A DNA stretch of 64,000 nt from assembly GCF_014490445.1 (NCBI RefSeq), contig NZ_JACTUZ010000006.1, forward strand, positions 1 to 64,000, written 5' to 3'. The translations under genes were made by a program, and so were the position numbers. This document shows, piece after piece, positions 1-8,115 of the stretch; positions within the stretch are counted from its first letter, which is position 1, and the number at the start of each line of letters is the position of its first letter. The stretch is from Pseudoroseomonas ludipueritiae. GTDB lineage: Bacteria > Pseudomonadota > Alphaproteobacteria > Acetobacterales > Acetobacteraceae. The notes below the pieces were generated by a model, which did not search any database, was not told the DNA's origin, and saw only the letters and a program-made list of their open reading frames with translations.

Positions 1-293
1 GGCGGCGCGCGGCCTCCATGATGCGGCGCCGGTCGGCGTCGCCGAGGCGCTGGCGCTGCCAGGCGGCCACGCGCACAGACCCGGCCCGCGCCGGGCGTGG
101 TAAGACAGGCATGCCCATGCTCCTGGGCCGCCAACAGGACGCAGTTTCCCCACCCGCAATTGCTTGCGGCTTTCAGAGGGCCGTCCTATCTTGGGGTTCT
201 CACACTCGCCAAGATGCTTCGGCTATTGGTTTAGGGGTCGTTCTGGCGGTTCTGCTGGGGCGGCCCCTTTCTGCTTCTGGTCCACGCAGGATT
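1..293. other. left edge, no supported gene
   Basis: Open frames run through this stretch on the plus strand, but they have no ribosome binding site, no recognisable motif and overlap each other. I see no gene that I can support. It may be the tail of a feature lying left of the window. Confidence 0.4.
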
Positions 294-325
294 GCTTGGC
301 CGGAGGTTATAATTCCCGGCCAAGC
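294..325. repeat. perfect 10-bp inverted repeat
   Basis: The arms GCTTGGCCGG (294-303) and CCGGCCAAGC (316-325) match perfectly around a 12-base AT-rich spacer. It lies just outside the partition genes. It could be a terminator stem (no T-run follows directly) or a protein-binding site. The pairing is seen directly; the role is inferred. Confidence 0.5.
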
Positions 326-360
326 CACTCTCGTCTAGTGCTTTGTTTTTACTGCTACAA

Positions 361-402
361 TATAGCTATACACGTATATCCGTGTATATGCTGCTATATA
401 GC
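361..402. promoter_or_regulatory. AT-rich palindromes downstream of the partition genes (centromere-like)
   Basis: Arms TATACACG (367-374) and CGTGTATA (381-388) flank a 6-base spacer; TATAGCTATA (361-370) and GCTATATAGC (393-402) are further palindromes. The same TATA/ACG vocabulary recurs upstream of parA. In this GC-rich DNA such a cluster next to a ParA/RHH pair is typical of a parS/parC-like site or iterons. The role is inferred from position. Confidence 0.5.
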
Positions 403-407
403 AATAC

Positions 408-641
408 TTATTTATGGCGCTCGCGGAGCAGGCCGATAGCCTCGTCAATCAGCTCTGTCTTCGTCATGCGAAGGCTGTGGCCGATCTCGCGCAGCCACTC
501 GTTGTCCTCGACCTTTAGGCGCATCGAAGTGACCACGCGCGGCGCCGGGCCGGCATCAACCGGCGGCTTCACCTGCTGCGGGATGCTGTCCTTCCTGACG
601 ACGAAATCGGCCGTCAGAATAGGCTTATCCTTGGGGCTCAT
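408..641 (-). CDS. ribbon-helix-helix partition protein (ParB/ParG-like)
   Basis: A 77-residue protein whose C-terminal half (about residues 37-77) reads as a short beta strand (VVTSMRLKV) followed by two helices, the layout of MetJ/Arc ribbon-helix-helix proteins. The N-terminal half is charged and probably flexible. The start at 641 is chosen because its ATG overlaps the parA stop as ATGA; an in-frame start further upstream would run deep into parA. Coupling to parA and flanking AT-rich palindromes suggest it is the centromere-binding and autorepressing partner of ParA, like ParG or Omega. It is not a classical ParB (no HTH or ParB nuclease domain). Function is inferred from fold and context. 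Confidence 0.7.
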   Translation of the reverse strand: MSPKDKPILTADFVVRKDSIPQQVKPPVDAGPAPRVVTSMRLKVEDNEWLREIGHSLRMTKTELIDEAIGLLRERHK

Positions 642-1270
642 CGGCGGTCCTTCCGATCGAAGCGGCTCTTGATGAAGGTCCACAGTCCGGCGATCTCGGC
701 CGCACTCTTACCTTCAGGATCCAACTCGGTGACCGTCTGACCGTCTGCCATTGAGGAAGCGAAGTCGGTCCGGGAGTGGATGATGGTCTCCGCCACGGCG
801 CCATGCTGGCTCAGCGCGATGGCGGCCTGGGCTGTGATGCGGGCGCGCTGGTTGGCCTGATTGACCACGAACACCATCGGCTTGCCGTGCTGCTCCACGA
901 TGTCCACCGTGCGGCCGACCGCGCGGAGGTCATGCGGCGAAGGCCGGACCGGGATGATGACCAAGTCGGCCAGAGCGACTGTCAGCGAGATCGAGGCGGT
1001 GATGGCTGGCGGAGTGTCGATGATGACCAGATCCACCCCCGCCTTTCGCATGGTGTCCAGCGTCTTCCGCAGGTTGCCGTCGATAGGCTGGGCGAGGATC
1101 GGTGTCTCTGCCTCCCGGACCCTGAACCAGCCGGAAAGGCTCATCTGCTCGTCGGTGTCCATCATGGCCACCGTGCCCTCGCCTTGGCGCTCTGCCTCAA
1201 CGGCGAGGTGCCCGGTCAGCGTCGTCTTGCCAACGCCGCCCTTCTGGCTGGCAATCACCAGCGTGCGCAT
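638..1270 (-). CDS. parA: ParA-family partition ATPase
   Basis: A 210-residue ATPase that starts with the deviant Walker A motif KGGVGKTT (about residues 10-17). It has the DTDEQ segment near residue 39 and IIDTPPA (Walker B/switch) near residue 83. Its length fits the small type Ib ParA proteins, which lack an N-terminal HTH and rely on a small RHH partner, and such a partner follows with a 4-base overlap. It would bind the nucleoid in its ATP form and segregate the replicon. The AT-rich palindromes just upstream are the likely operator or centromere. The family assignment is firm; that this marks a plasmid or chromid is an inference. Confidence 0.92.
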   Translation of the reverse strand: MRTLVIASQKGGVGKTTLTGHLAVEAERQGEGTVAMMDTDEQMSLSGWFRVREAETPILAQPIDGNLRKTLDTMRKAGVDLVIIDTPPAITASISLTVALADLVIIPVRPSPHDLRAVGRTVDIVEQHGKPMVFVVNQANQRARITAQAAIALSQHGAVAETIIHSRTDFASSMADGQTVTELDPEGKSAAEIAGLWTFIKSRFDRKDRR

Positions 1271-1440
1271 ATATCCCCCTCCATAAGCATATATACGATC
1301 ATATACGCATATATGTGAGCAGGGAGATATACGCTTTTTCGGGTGGCGCGGCGTAAGCTACCAGCAGCCGCTCACATTGGATCAGAGATACTGCTATAGA
1401 GGAGCATATATACGTATATAGATATACAGCAGTATATGAA
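1271..1440. promoter_or_regulatory. AT-rich palindrome cluster upstream of parA (putative operator/centromere)
   Basis: The region holds repeated CATATA/ATATACG words (1289-1317), a perfect 14-base palindrome TATATACGTATATA (1407-1420), and a larger inverted repeat with arms ATACTGCTATA (1388-1398) and TATACAGCAGTAT (1423-1435, two extra bases). Similar words lie beyond the RHH gene at 361-402. This is expected for the promoter/operator and parC site of a type Ib partition system. Confidence 0.55.
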
Positions 1441-1712
1441 GGGGCGATCAGCCCCACGCCTTCTGCCACACCGAATGTTCTCGGCAGATTGCAGTGCAGG
1501 TTTGCCGCAGGACACGCACCAGTCGGTGGTGAGCTCAGCGGTGGCCGATCCGCAGGCGATGTGCGCACTTCTCTCTGCCGAGGAGCGATCCTGACCGGTG
1601 GTTTGCTGGTCAGGCATGGATTGCCATCATCGTCACCACCCTCTTCTCAGGAAGCCTGACCTCGGGCACAGAGGTTTAGGCTGGCCAGAACGTAGGTAGT
1701 TGATCGAGGAGA
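1441..1712. other. intergenic; possible small Cys-containing ORF on the minus strand
   Basis: A minus-strand frame beginning at 1617 encodes MPDQQTTG and later a Cys-containing stretch (ACGSATAELTTDWCVSCG). Its opening resembles that of the gene at 2703-2936 (MADQQT). The frame then runs through the AT-rich palindromes to 1372, giving an implausible C-terminus, so it is either a degraded gene or chance. Nothing else is seen here. Confidence 0.3.
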
Positions 1713-2678
1713 ATGGAAGTGTCTGACCATGCAGAATATGATGCCGACATGGCCAGGACTACCCTCCGCATCACCTATGATGGCCCAGCCCTCCGTGATG
1801 GCACTATGGAGGTTCGTGACCTTGCGCCTGCTCTGCTGGCGATGGGGCGCTTGCTGGAGGACGCTAACCGCGTTGTAAATGGCCCGAAATCTCAGGTTGC
1901 AGTTCGCGTAACGGCAGGGTTTAAGCCGGGGTCGTTCTCTGTAGACCTTCAGACAATCCAGAGCTTTGCGGCTGAGATCAGAGACCTTTTGGCTGGTGAT
2001 ACTTCGACGGCTCTGGCGAACCTCTGGGCACATCTTGGCTTCTTTGGCCTCAGCGGGTCCGGACTGTTCGTTCTGCTGCGAAAGCTTCGTGGACGGCGTC
2101 CAGAGAAAGCTACCATCCTCAAAGATGGAAACGTCGAATTGGTGCTCCCTGGCGGAGAGAGCCACACCATCCCAAAGGCTGTTTTTGATCTGCTAAGCGA
2201 TGAAGGCGTTCGCCGCTCCGCAGCGGCGGTCCTGGAACCTCTGACTAAGGAGGGCATTGACGAGTTCATTGCCCGCCCTGCAGGAGCGCCAAAGACCGAT
2301 GGAGTTGTGATCACCAAGGAGGATCTGCCTTCCTTTGCTCCTCCGGAGGTGATCCAGGCCCCCATCGTTACAAATGAGCGCCGGGCTGCCTTTAGTATCG
2401 TCAGCCTGAGTTTTCAGGATGACAACAAGTGGCGCCTTTACGACGGCCGCAATACTGTCTGGGCCAAGATCGAAGATCAGGTCTTCATCAAGGCAGTCAA
2501 TGAGGCAGAAATTGCATTCTCGAAAGGCGATGTTCTGATTTGTGACATCCGGGAGGAGCAGTACGAGACAACCTCTGGTCTTCGGGCTGAAATCATCATC
2601 ACGAAGGTGGTCGAGCACCGACGCGCATTCCGCCAAGTGCCTTTGCCTTTTGACGGCCCGTTCGACGGAGCCCGTTGA
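1713..2678 (+). CDS. conserved hypothetical protein, about 320 residues
   Basis: A 321-residue soluble protein of unknown function. It opens with a basic beta-rich segment (TTLRITYDGPALRDGTMEV) and has one hydrophobic stretch near residues 108-125 (HLGFFGLSGSGLFVLL) that could be a membrane segment or a buried helix. Its C-terminal third (about 225-305) is beta-rich and could be a separate domain. I recognise the opening as recurring in proteobacterial hypotheticals but know no function. Start choice is uncertain: GAGGAG at 1706-1711 is too close to the ATG at 1713 and better spaced for a GTG at 1719, and an ATG at 1749 is also possible. It stands alone between the partition genes and small minus-strand ORFs. 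Confidence 0.75.
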   Translation: MEVSDHAEYDADMARTTLRITYDGPALRDGTMEVRDLAPALLAMGRLLEDANRVVNGPKSQVAVRVTAGFKPGSFSVDLQTIQSFAAEIRDLLAGDTSTALANLWAHLGFFGLSGSGLFVLLRKLRGRRPEKATILKDGNVELVLPGGESHTIPKAVFDLLSDEGVRRSAAAVLEPLTKEGIDEFIARPAGAPKTDGVVITKEDLPSFAPPEVIQAPIVTNERRAAFSIVSLSFQDDNKWRLYDGRNTVWAKIEDQVFIKAVNEAEIAFSKGDVLICDIREEQYETTSGLRAEIIITKVVEHRRAFRQVPLPFDGPFDGAR

Positions 2679-2702
2679 AGCTGAAAGCCCGTCGTTTGAG
2701 GG

Positions 2703-2936
2703 TCAGGCATAGGCGCGCTTCTCCAGTTCGGGGAGGATCGCCTCAATCTCAGCAATCAGGCCTGCGCGAATGTGCCCGCCATACCCGTGCGCAATGTCGG
2801 CCAGAGCGCCCATGTCGCCGGCCGTCAGGCGCAGCCGCTCTGACGCCTCACGAAAGTAGGCCCGAGGCAGACGGTTAAGGCGGTACGCAATCTGCACATT
2901 GCGATCGGGCGGGATGATCGTTTGCTGGTCAGCCAT
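2703..2936 (-). CDS. small hypothetical protein, 77 residues
   Basis: A 77-residue protein starting MADQQT, with a predicted helical middle (NRLPRAYFREASERLRL) and an acidic helical C-terminus. The ATG at 2936 is chosen because it overlaps by 8 bases the end of another small ORF upstream on the same strand, suggesting translational coupling. No family is recognised. It has no signal peptide or membrane segment. The two-gene unit lies convergent to the 1713-2678 gene. A phage- or plasmid-type accessory role is only a guess. Confidence 0.5.
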   Translation of the reverse strand: MADQQTIIPPDRNVQIAYRLNRLPRAYFREASERLRLTAGDMGALADIAHGYGGHIRAGLIAEIEAILPELEKRAYA

Positions 2937-3108
2937 TGCCGGCATCCATCTGTGCGATAGCCCGCGAGCATTCGGCAATGCGGCGCTCCAGCACCGATCG
3001 CCTTGCGGGCAGGGTCAAGTCTTCGGGGTTGTCCAGTAAGCAGATCCTCAGCGCAGAACGAACGCGAATCAGGGTCTCGCGCGGGGAAGGGGCGTCTGGC
3101 TCGGTCAT
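2929..3108 (-). CDS. very small hypothetical protein, 59 residues
   Basis: Reading the minus strand from the ATG at 3108 gives a 59-residue frame opening MTEPDAPSPRETLIRVRSAL and ending in TGA at 2929-2931. It overlaps the next small gene by 8 bases. The middle looks amphipathic helical (PARRSVLERRIAECSRAIAQ). The overlap arrangement is the main reason to believe it. It has no recognisable family and is short enough to be missed by automated annotation. Confidence 0.45.
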   Translation of the reverse strand: MTEPDAPSPRETLIRVRSALRICLLDNPEDLTLPARRSVLERRIAECSRAIAQMDAGNG

Positions 3109-3338
3109 TTAAAAATCAACGAACTCGCGTGGGGCGAAAGAGAGATGCAATGTCCGGGTGGCGCCAGATCTGCGATTCGATGGGTTTGTGGTTTGGCAGA
3201 CGGATACCCGTGGCTGCCATCAGGCTCTGCTGGTGGTGGAGGGAAGGGGCCACTGGTCCTCATCCCGGCGCATATTTGGACTAGGGTTGAGGTCAGTGGA
3301 TGTGACACAACGACATGTCGTGAACGCGGGAAGCTGGC

Positions 3339-3788
3339 ATGACCGAGGACATACGTGACGAACTCCGTGAGGAGTGGATGCTTCTCCAGAAGCAGTACGA
3401 AGATTTCGATCAACGCGCGCTTTCGCTAAAAGCTCTGATGACTCCATTGATCGGGGCCGGATACGCCGCTGGCATAGCACACACGTCAAAGTCGATCGTT
3501 GTTGCAACTATCATTGTCACCGCATGCCTGTGGGCTCTTGAGACAATTTGGAAAACCTTCCAGTATTGCCTCACCGACCGGATCAAGGCGATTGAAGAAT
3601 ACTTTAGATCTCCAGAGCGAAATTTGGATTTCAAGCCGTACCAGATCTACACATCATGGGGGCAAGTGTTCGATCGCGATAAGCATAACTGGAAACTGTG
3701 GTGTGACCGCGCGACACAGCCTTTCGTGTTGATCCCTTACGCACCTATGATCGTAGCCGGCGTCCTTGTAATGCTTGCACTATTATAG
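3339..3788 (+). CDS. small membrane protein of unknown function
   Basis: A 149-residue protein with a charged N-terminus rich in Glu/Arg (possible coiled coil, residues 1-30), two hydrophobic segments around residues 33-48 and 52-68, a long aromatic soluble loop (about 75-125, with EYFRSPERNLDF) and a last membrane segment at 127-149. GGGAAG sits upstream of the ATG. No family is recognised. Base composition is lower in GC than the surrounding resistance genes, hinting at separate acquisition. Confidence 0.65.
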   Translation: MTEDIRDELREEWMLLQKQYEDFDQRALSLKALMTPLIGAGYAAGIAHTSKSIVVATIIVTACLWALETIWKTFQYCLTDRIKAIEEYFRSPERNLDFKPYQIYTSWGQVFDRDKHNWKLWCDRATQPFVLIPYAPMIVAGVLVMLALL

Positions 3789-4027
3789 CTTGTTATTTGC
3801 ATCAAAAAATTCAGATCTGGCCCATAGGATTTTGGAGCCTGTCCCCATAAGGGGGATTTGGAGCGACAGGAGGTTGGTCACGGGCACGAACCTTTGCGTC
3901 TTGCTTTCCGAGACCTCGCCTGAGCATCGCGCTGCATCAGTCAGGATCAGGGCACGAGGCGCGGAGCCGCATGCGGCCCGGCCCTTCTCGAATTGCCATT
4001 GTCTCGTCGTCTGACTAGATTTCTGTC

Positions 4028-4351
4028 ATGTCCAAGCGCTTCCTCACAGATGTCATTCAGCAGTCCAGTGGTCTCACCGGGATCGCTTCTGGTCAGGTTG
4101 CGGCTGATCTGATCGCCGCCATCAAGGCTGAGATCATCGAGAACGGCCGCTTCTCGCGGCCTGATTTCGGCACCTTCACCGTGCGCGAGACTCCCAAGCG
4201 CTCAGCGCTGAATCCACGCACCGGCGAGAAGGTGGCGGTGAAGGCCGGCGCCACGGTGAAGTTCAAAGCCGCGCCGTCCCTGAAGGAAGCGGCCTTTGCC
4301 GGTGTGAAGAAGGCCAAGCGTAAGTCCGCGAAGGCTGTCAAGGCGGGCTGA
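4028..4351 (+). CDS. HU-family DNA-binding protein
   Basis: A 107-residue HU/IHF-type protein. The N-terminal helical dimerisation region is followed by FSRPDFGTFTV (about 45-55) and the DNA-binding arm region RSALNPRTGEKVAV (about 61-74), the signature of the family. A lysine/alanine-rich tail (KKAKRKSAKAVKAG) extends about 15 residues past the usual 90-residue core and could add DNA contacts, as in alphaproteobacterial and mycobacterial HU variants. It probably helps shape plasmid or chromosome DNA. It is a single gene with no operon partner. Confidence 0.88.
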   Translation: MSKRFLTDVIQQSSGLTGIASGQVAADLIAAIKAEIIENGRFSRPDFGTFTVRETPKRSALNPRTGEKVAVKAGATVKFKAAPSLKEAAFAGVKKAKRKSAKAVKAG

Positions 4352-4701
4352 GGCACAGCGCCTATCGGGGCGCTCGGCCCCGCTTCCAGCCGACCTCCAC
4401 CGTGACGACGCTTTGAACGGTCAGCGTCAGGCTGGCGCTAACGGTTGTCTTGCCGGTGAGATGCCGGAGGCGGCAGCGGGGCAGGGGGCCATAGGCGGAA
4501 AGGAAGAGGGTGGCTGATGCGCCGGACCAAGGCATCAGCGCTGCTCATGCCCTAGGTCGACCGAGCGTTTGATCACCTTTTCATGGCTCGCGGGCACTGG
4601 CTTCCTGCTCTGGCGCGAGCTGTTCAGCCTCATCCGAGGACCTTGATTTGCAAGGTCCTGGCTGATCTGCTGGCCTCGACGTCCAGGAAAGGAACAGCCT
4701 G
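4352..4701. other. intergenic, nothing recognised
   Basis: Between the HU gene and the sorbosone dehydrogenase remnant. A short GCGCC/GGCGC stem right after the HU stop could be a weak terminator. No gene or RNA is supported. Confidence 0.4.
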
Positions 4702-6003
4702 TTGAGCTTTTCGGGTCTCTTCGCGCAGCTCGTGGCACTGGTTGGCACCGGGACAGTGGCCATACGGCGCATCACCGATGGCACGCCGATACCGGCCTGG
4801 GGCAAGACACCGGCGATTCCGGTGGCGAAGCCACAAGGCGCAATCCCAACCCTCAAGATGCCGACGGCCAGGGGGTAGCACGATGGCCGGGTGCCGATCA
4901 CGGCACCAGGGCTCAGGGTGAATGCCTTCGCCACCGGATTGGCGCATCCGCGCTGGCTCTGCGTCCTGCCCAACGGTGATGTCCTGGTAGCTGAATCCAG
5001 CAGTGTCGCCCGGCCTGCCAAGTCCATCTGGGACTATGCTCAGGTCAGTACCATGAAGCGTGCTGCTGCCATGGGCGTGAGCGCCAACCGCATCACCTTG
5101 CTGCGGGATGCCGATGGCGACGGCGTGGCCGAGATCCGCGAAACCTTCCTGGAGAACCTCAATCAACCCTTCGGCATGGCGCTGGTGGGCAACACCTTCT
5201 ATGTCGGCAATACCGATGGCCTGGTCGCCTTCCCCTATGAGCCTGGCACCACCAACATCAAGGCGCCGGGGCGCCAGATCTGCGACTTCAAGCCAGGCGG
5301 CCACTGGACCCGCAGCCTGCTGGTCAGCCCCGACGAGACGAAGCTTTACGTCGGTGTCGGCTCGATGACCAACATCGCCGACAACGGCATGGAGGAGGAG
5401 GAGGGTCGAGCTGCAATCCATGAGGTCGATCTGGCCACCGGGCATCGCCGCATTTTTGCGACCGGCTTGCGCAATGCAGTAGGCATGGCCTGGGAGCCTC
5501 ACACGGGCGCGCTCTGGACGGTGGTCAACGAGCGTGACGGACTGGGAGACGAGACGCCGCCGGATTACCTAACCTCGGTGCGGGATGGCGGCTTCTACGG
5601 CTGGCCTTACTGCTACTGGGACCGCGTCATCGACGATCGGGTGCCGCAGGATGCGGCTCAGGTCGCCAGCGCCATCACCCCGGATTATGCGCTGGGCGGT
5701 CACACCGCCTCGCTCGGCCTGTGCTGGCTGCCGGCTGGCACGCTGCCCGGCTTCCCCGAAGGGATGGCGATCGGGCAGCACGGCTCGTGGAACCGCAGCA
5801 TCCTCAGTGGCTACAAGCTGGTCTTCGTTCCCTTCGCCAATGGGCATCCGGACGGACCACCGCGCGACATCCTCGCGGGCTTCCTGTCGCCGGACGAGAA
5901 AGAGTCTTATGGGCGGCCGGTCGGTGTGCACATCGGGTCAGATGGCGCGGTGCTGATGGTCGACGACGTCGGCGACATCGTCTGGCGTGTCACCGGAGGC
6001 TGA
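4702..6003 (+). pseudogene. PQQ-dependent sugar (L-sorbosone) dehydrogenase-like gene interrupted by an in-frame amber codon
   Basis: From 4891 the frame encodes a beta-propeller of the soluble glucose/sorbosone dehydrogenase family (FATGLAHPRWLCVLPNGDVL, LLRDADGDGVAE, NERDGLGDETPPDYL, GFYGWPYCYW). Such enzymes oxidise aldoses or sorbosone in the periplasm using PQQ. The same frame is open upstream from a TTG at 4702 with AAAGGAA before it, encodes a hydrophobic signal-like segment and the linker IPTLKMPTARG, then meets TAG at 4876-4878, where relatives usually have a Trp codon (TGG). A restart at the GTG at 4891 would give 370 residues without a signal peptide and without an evident ribosome binding site. 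I therefore call a nonsense-disrupted gene; a sequencing error at one base would restore it. Confidence 0.6.
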
Positions 6004-6341
6004 GACCGCGGCGGCGTGCTCATGCCAGGTGCCGTTAACCCCAGCGGAGCGTCGAGCTTGCGGTGGCGCACCGCAAATGAGGGCGAATGGCACGAGAGTA
6101 CAGCTTGGGTCGACAACGGCGGTCGCAGCTGTTGTGGCGACTGCCGCCGCCCTCATCATATGGCACGTGATGCACCGGTTATCGTGCTGTAGCGGCCACT
6201 TGTTCTGTTCCGTTCACGGCTTAGGGTGGCCGTATGAGCCAGCCTCTTACGAGTATCCTCTGCCGGCATGCACCAGATCCTTACCACCCTGACTGCCTAC
6301 CGGAAGCCACTCAAGTGATCGACGCCAAGCATCATGCTTTT
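6004..6341. other. intergenic, nothing recognised
   Basis: No gene is supported. A plus-strand frame from an ATG at 6234 runs into the next gene but adds residues without homology before its lipoprotein signal, so the later start is preferred. Confidence 0.35.
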
Positions 6342-6734
6342 ATGTCGACGGAAGGCGCGGAGGGCCCAAGTTTGCGTTGGATCATCGTGGCAGCAGTGGC
6401 TGCCTTAAGTGGCTGCGGAATTCCTGATCCCATTCAGAGCAATCAGTTTGTGGTTATCCCGACCGGATACCGGCAACAACTGTATTCATTTGCAAGGATG
6501 GAGATTCCGTCCGGACAAAGACTCTATGCCATGAACATTCGGGGGCGGACTGAATGGTGTTCTAGGAACGCTGTCATTATCCCAGAGTCGGGAACGACCG
6601 GCGGTCCAAAGGCGGCCTGCTTCCACGACGAGACCGCTACTGGCCGCTTCCGACAAGCATACATCGTGGCCCCGCTCGGAATTGCTGGTGCGTGGGAAGT
6701 AAACGTGCCGTATGTCTTAGAGGGCACCCCATGA
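6342..6734 (+). CDS. small lipoprotein of unknown function
   Basis: A 130-residue protein with a positively flanked hydrophobic segment ending in the lipobox LSGC (Cys about residue 24), then a compact beta-rich domain with paired cysteines (EWCSRN, AACFHD) that could form a disulfide. The ATG at 6342 is chosen because it places the lipobox correctly; a start at 6234 is possible. Its stop overlaps the ATG of the next lipoprotein gene (ATGA), so the two are translated together. Composition is less GC-rich than neighbours. No family is recognised. Confidence 0.6.
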   Translation: MSTEGAEGPSLRWIIVAAVAALSGCGIPDPIQSNQFVVIPTGYRQQLYSFARMEIPSGQRLYAMNIRGRTEWCSRNAVIIPESGTTGGPKAACFHDETATGRFRQAYIVAPLGIAGAWEVNVPYVLEGTP

Positions 6735-7153
6735 GCAGGGCAGACCTGTTTGTAGCACTCGGCCTGCTCGTTAGCGGTTGCGCCGGTCCGGTCCCCACCG
6801 ACGCAGATGCGCCGGCGATGACTTCGGAGCAGTACGCTGACTTCCGGCAGCAAGAGCCATTGGTCGCGATGGCTCTCTCTGGCTCGCCGGACGTTGGGCC
6901 AGCGATCTACCGCCAGGCAGAAATAAATGTCGCTTCGGGGCGTGCAGCTAATGTGAACGTTGAAGCGACACGCATCACCGATGCGGTGTCGGTGAAAGTT
7001 GCTTCAATCGCTCGCCAGCGGAATATTGTTGAGTGCAGTTCAGTGGCCGGCAACGTCTATTGGATAGGTCCTCTCGGAGCTGCCATGGCCATTCCTATGT
7101 TGCTGGCCCAAGATGTAGAACGGCGGGAATGCATTCGATCAATCCAGCAGTAG
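6731..7153 (+). CDS. small lipoprotein, second of a coupled pair
   Basis: A 140-residue protein with a signal sequence ending in the lipobox VSGC (Cys about residue 16). The mature part has a helical stretch with AEINVASGRAANVNVEA and a hydrophobic segment near the C-terminus (IGPLGAAMAIPMLLAQ). The start overlaps the stop of the preceding lipoprotein gene by four bases. A likely rho-independent terminator follows at 7242-7268. Function unknown; the two lipoproteins probably act together in the outer membrane or periplasm. Confidence 0.6.
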   Translation: MSRADLFVALGLLVSGCAGPVPTDADAPAMTSEQYADFRQQEPLVAMALSGSPDVGPAIYRQAEINVASGRAANVNVEATRITDAVSVKVASIARQRNIVECSSVAGNVYWIGPLGAAMAIPMLLAQDVERRECIRSIQQ

Positions 7154-7241
7154 TAGGTCCTGATCCAATCAAGGGTAGCAGCCAAGCTGAGTATGTAAGG
7201 GGGGGCGGCGGACTGCTGAGAGGTTTTATCATGTCCGTGTG

Positions 7242-7268
7242 GCCCGTTTGCGTCTAACGGGCTTTCTC
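7242..7268 (+). terminator. rho-independent terminator after the lipoprotein pair
   Basis: The stem GCCCGTT (7242-7248) pairs with AACGGGC (7256-7262) and is followed by TTTCTCT. It lies about 90 bases after the second lipoprotein gene. Confidence 0.6.
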
Positions 7269-7540
7269 TCGAGATCTTCAACACGATTGCCTTGTAAGTC
7301 GTGCCGCACGCGTGGGCCAAACCTGCGACCAATTTAGTGTCTGGTTCAGGCCGACCCGAGGCTAGCCGCTGGTTGCGGCAACTGGCGGCTGCTGGCTCGT
7401 CGGGTATGCCGGCTGAGGCTTATCGTGTTTCGGATGCTGGAGCGTGTTCATCGCTTGCAGGCAAGCGAGGGCGGCTGATGCGGGACATTGCCCAACAGGT
7501 TGAACAACGGTACGCTTATTGCAACGAAATTGGGGTTGCC

Positions 7541-7762
7541 ATGCGTGCCTTACTGCTCGCCCTCAGCCTCGGCGTCACCTGCTTGTGGCAGCCTGCTCCG
7601 GCCGCTGCCGCGATGGCTCCAGTCATAGGGGTGGCGACCTTCTCGGCCCCCACCGAAGTCCGATCCAGTTCTGGGCGGCCGCGCACGCAATCTGTGCGGG
7701 GTTATACCCGGCGGGACGGACGCCACGTCTCAGCCTATCGTCGCGCCCCGCCGCGCCGGTGA
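7541..7762 (+). CDS. small secreted protein with YTRRDG motif
   Basis: A 73-residue protein: the signal peptide MRALLLALSLGVTCLW..APAAAA is cleaved around residue 23, and the short basic mature part ends in RGYTRRDGRHVSAYRR. That tail resembles the GYTRKDGTYV motif seen in many small alphaproteobacterial secreted proteins. The start at 7541 places the signal sequence at the N-terminus. The stop overlaps the GTG of the next gene (GTGA), so the two form a unit. Function unknown. Confidence 0.55.
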   Translation: MRALLLALSLGVTCLWQPAPAAAAMAPVIGVATFSAPTEVRSSSGRPRTQSVRGYTRRDGRHVSAYRRAPPRR

Positions 7763-8070
7763 CGGTCATGGTGCGACACCATTGGGTCGCGGCTGCGGTC
7801 CTGGCTCTCGCGCTTCCCAGCGTCGGGCTCACGCGGGAGCCTGCTCGCGGCCTCAGCGACGGACAAGTCCGCCAGGCGATCATCCAGGAGAGCATCTTGG
7901 CGTATCAAGCCTCGGGCCGCCCCTGCGCCTGCCCCTATAACGCGGCGCGGAATGGGTCCTCCTGCGGCGCCAGGAGCGCCTATAGCCGACCAGGCGGAGC
8001 CGCCCCGGCCTGCTATCCGGACGACGTTTCGGCCGAAGCGGTTGCCGCTTGGCGGCGGAACCACCCATAA
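7759..8070 (+). CDS. small secreted Cys-containing protein (CACPYN motif)
   Basis: A protein of about 103 residues with an N-terminal signal sequence (HHWVAAAVLALALPSVG) and a conserved-looking domain: LSDGQVRQAIIQESI, then GRPCACPYNAARNGSSCG, AYSRPGGAAPACY. Four cysteines are evenly placed and could form disulfides or bind metal. I recognise this as a recurring alphaproteobacterial hypothetical, often beside a YTRKDG-type small protein as here, but know no function. The GTG at 7759 overlaps the upstream stop; an ATG at 7768 is also possible. Confidence 0.65.
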   Translation: MTVMVRHHWVAAAVLALALPSVGLTREPARGLSDGQVRQAIIQESILAYQASGRPCACPYNAARNGSSCGARSAYSRPGGAAPACYPDDVSAEAVAAWRRNHP

Positions 8071-8115
8071 AAGTTTCTCCTCACGGAGCTGTGAAGGGTA
8101 TATAACGCGGATCTT

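Noticed and set aside
1372-1617. Zinc-ribbon-like small protein
   Set aside because: Its Cys stretch is suggestive, but the frame continues through the AT-rich partition palindromes to an implausible end.
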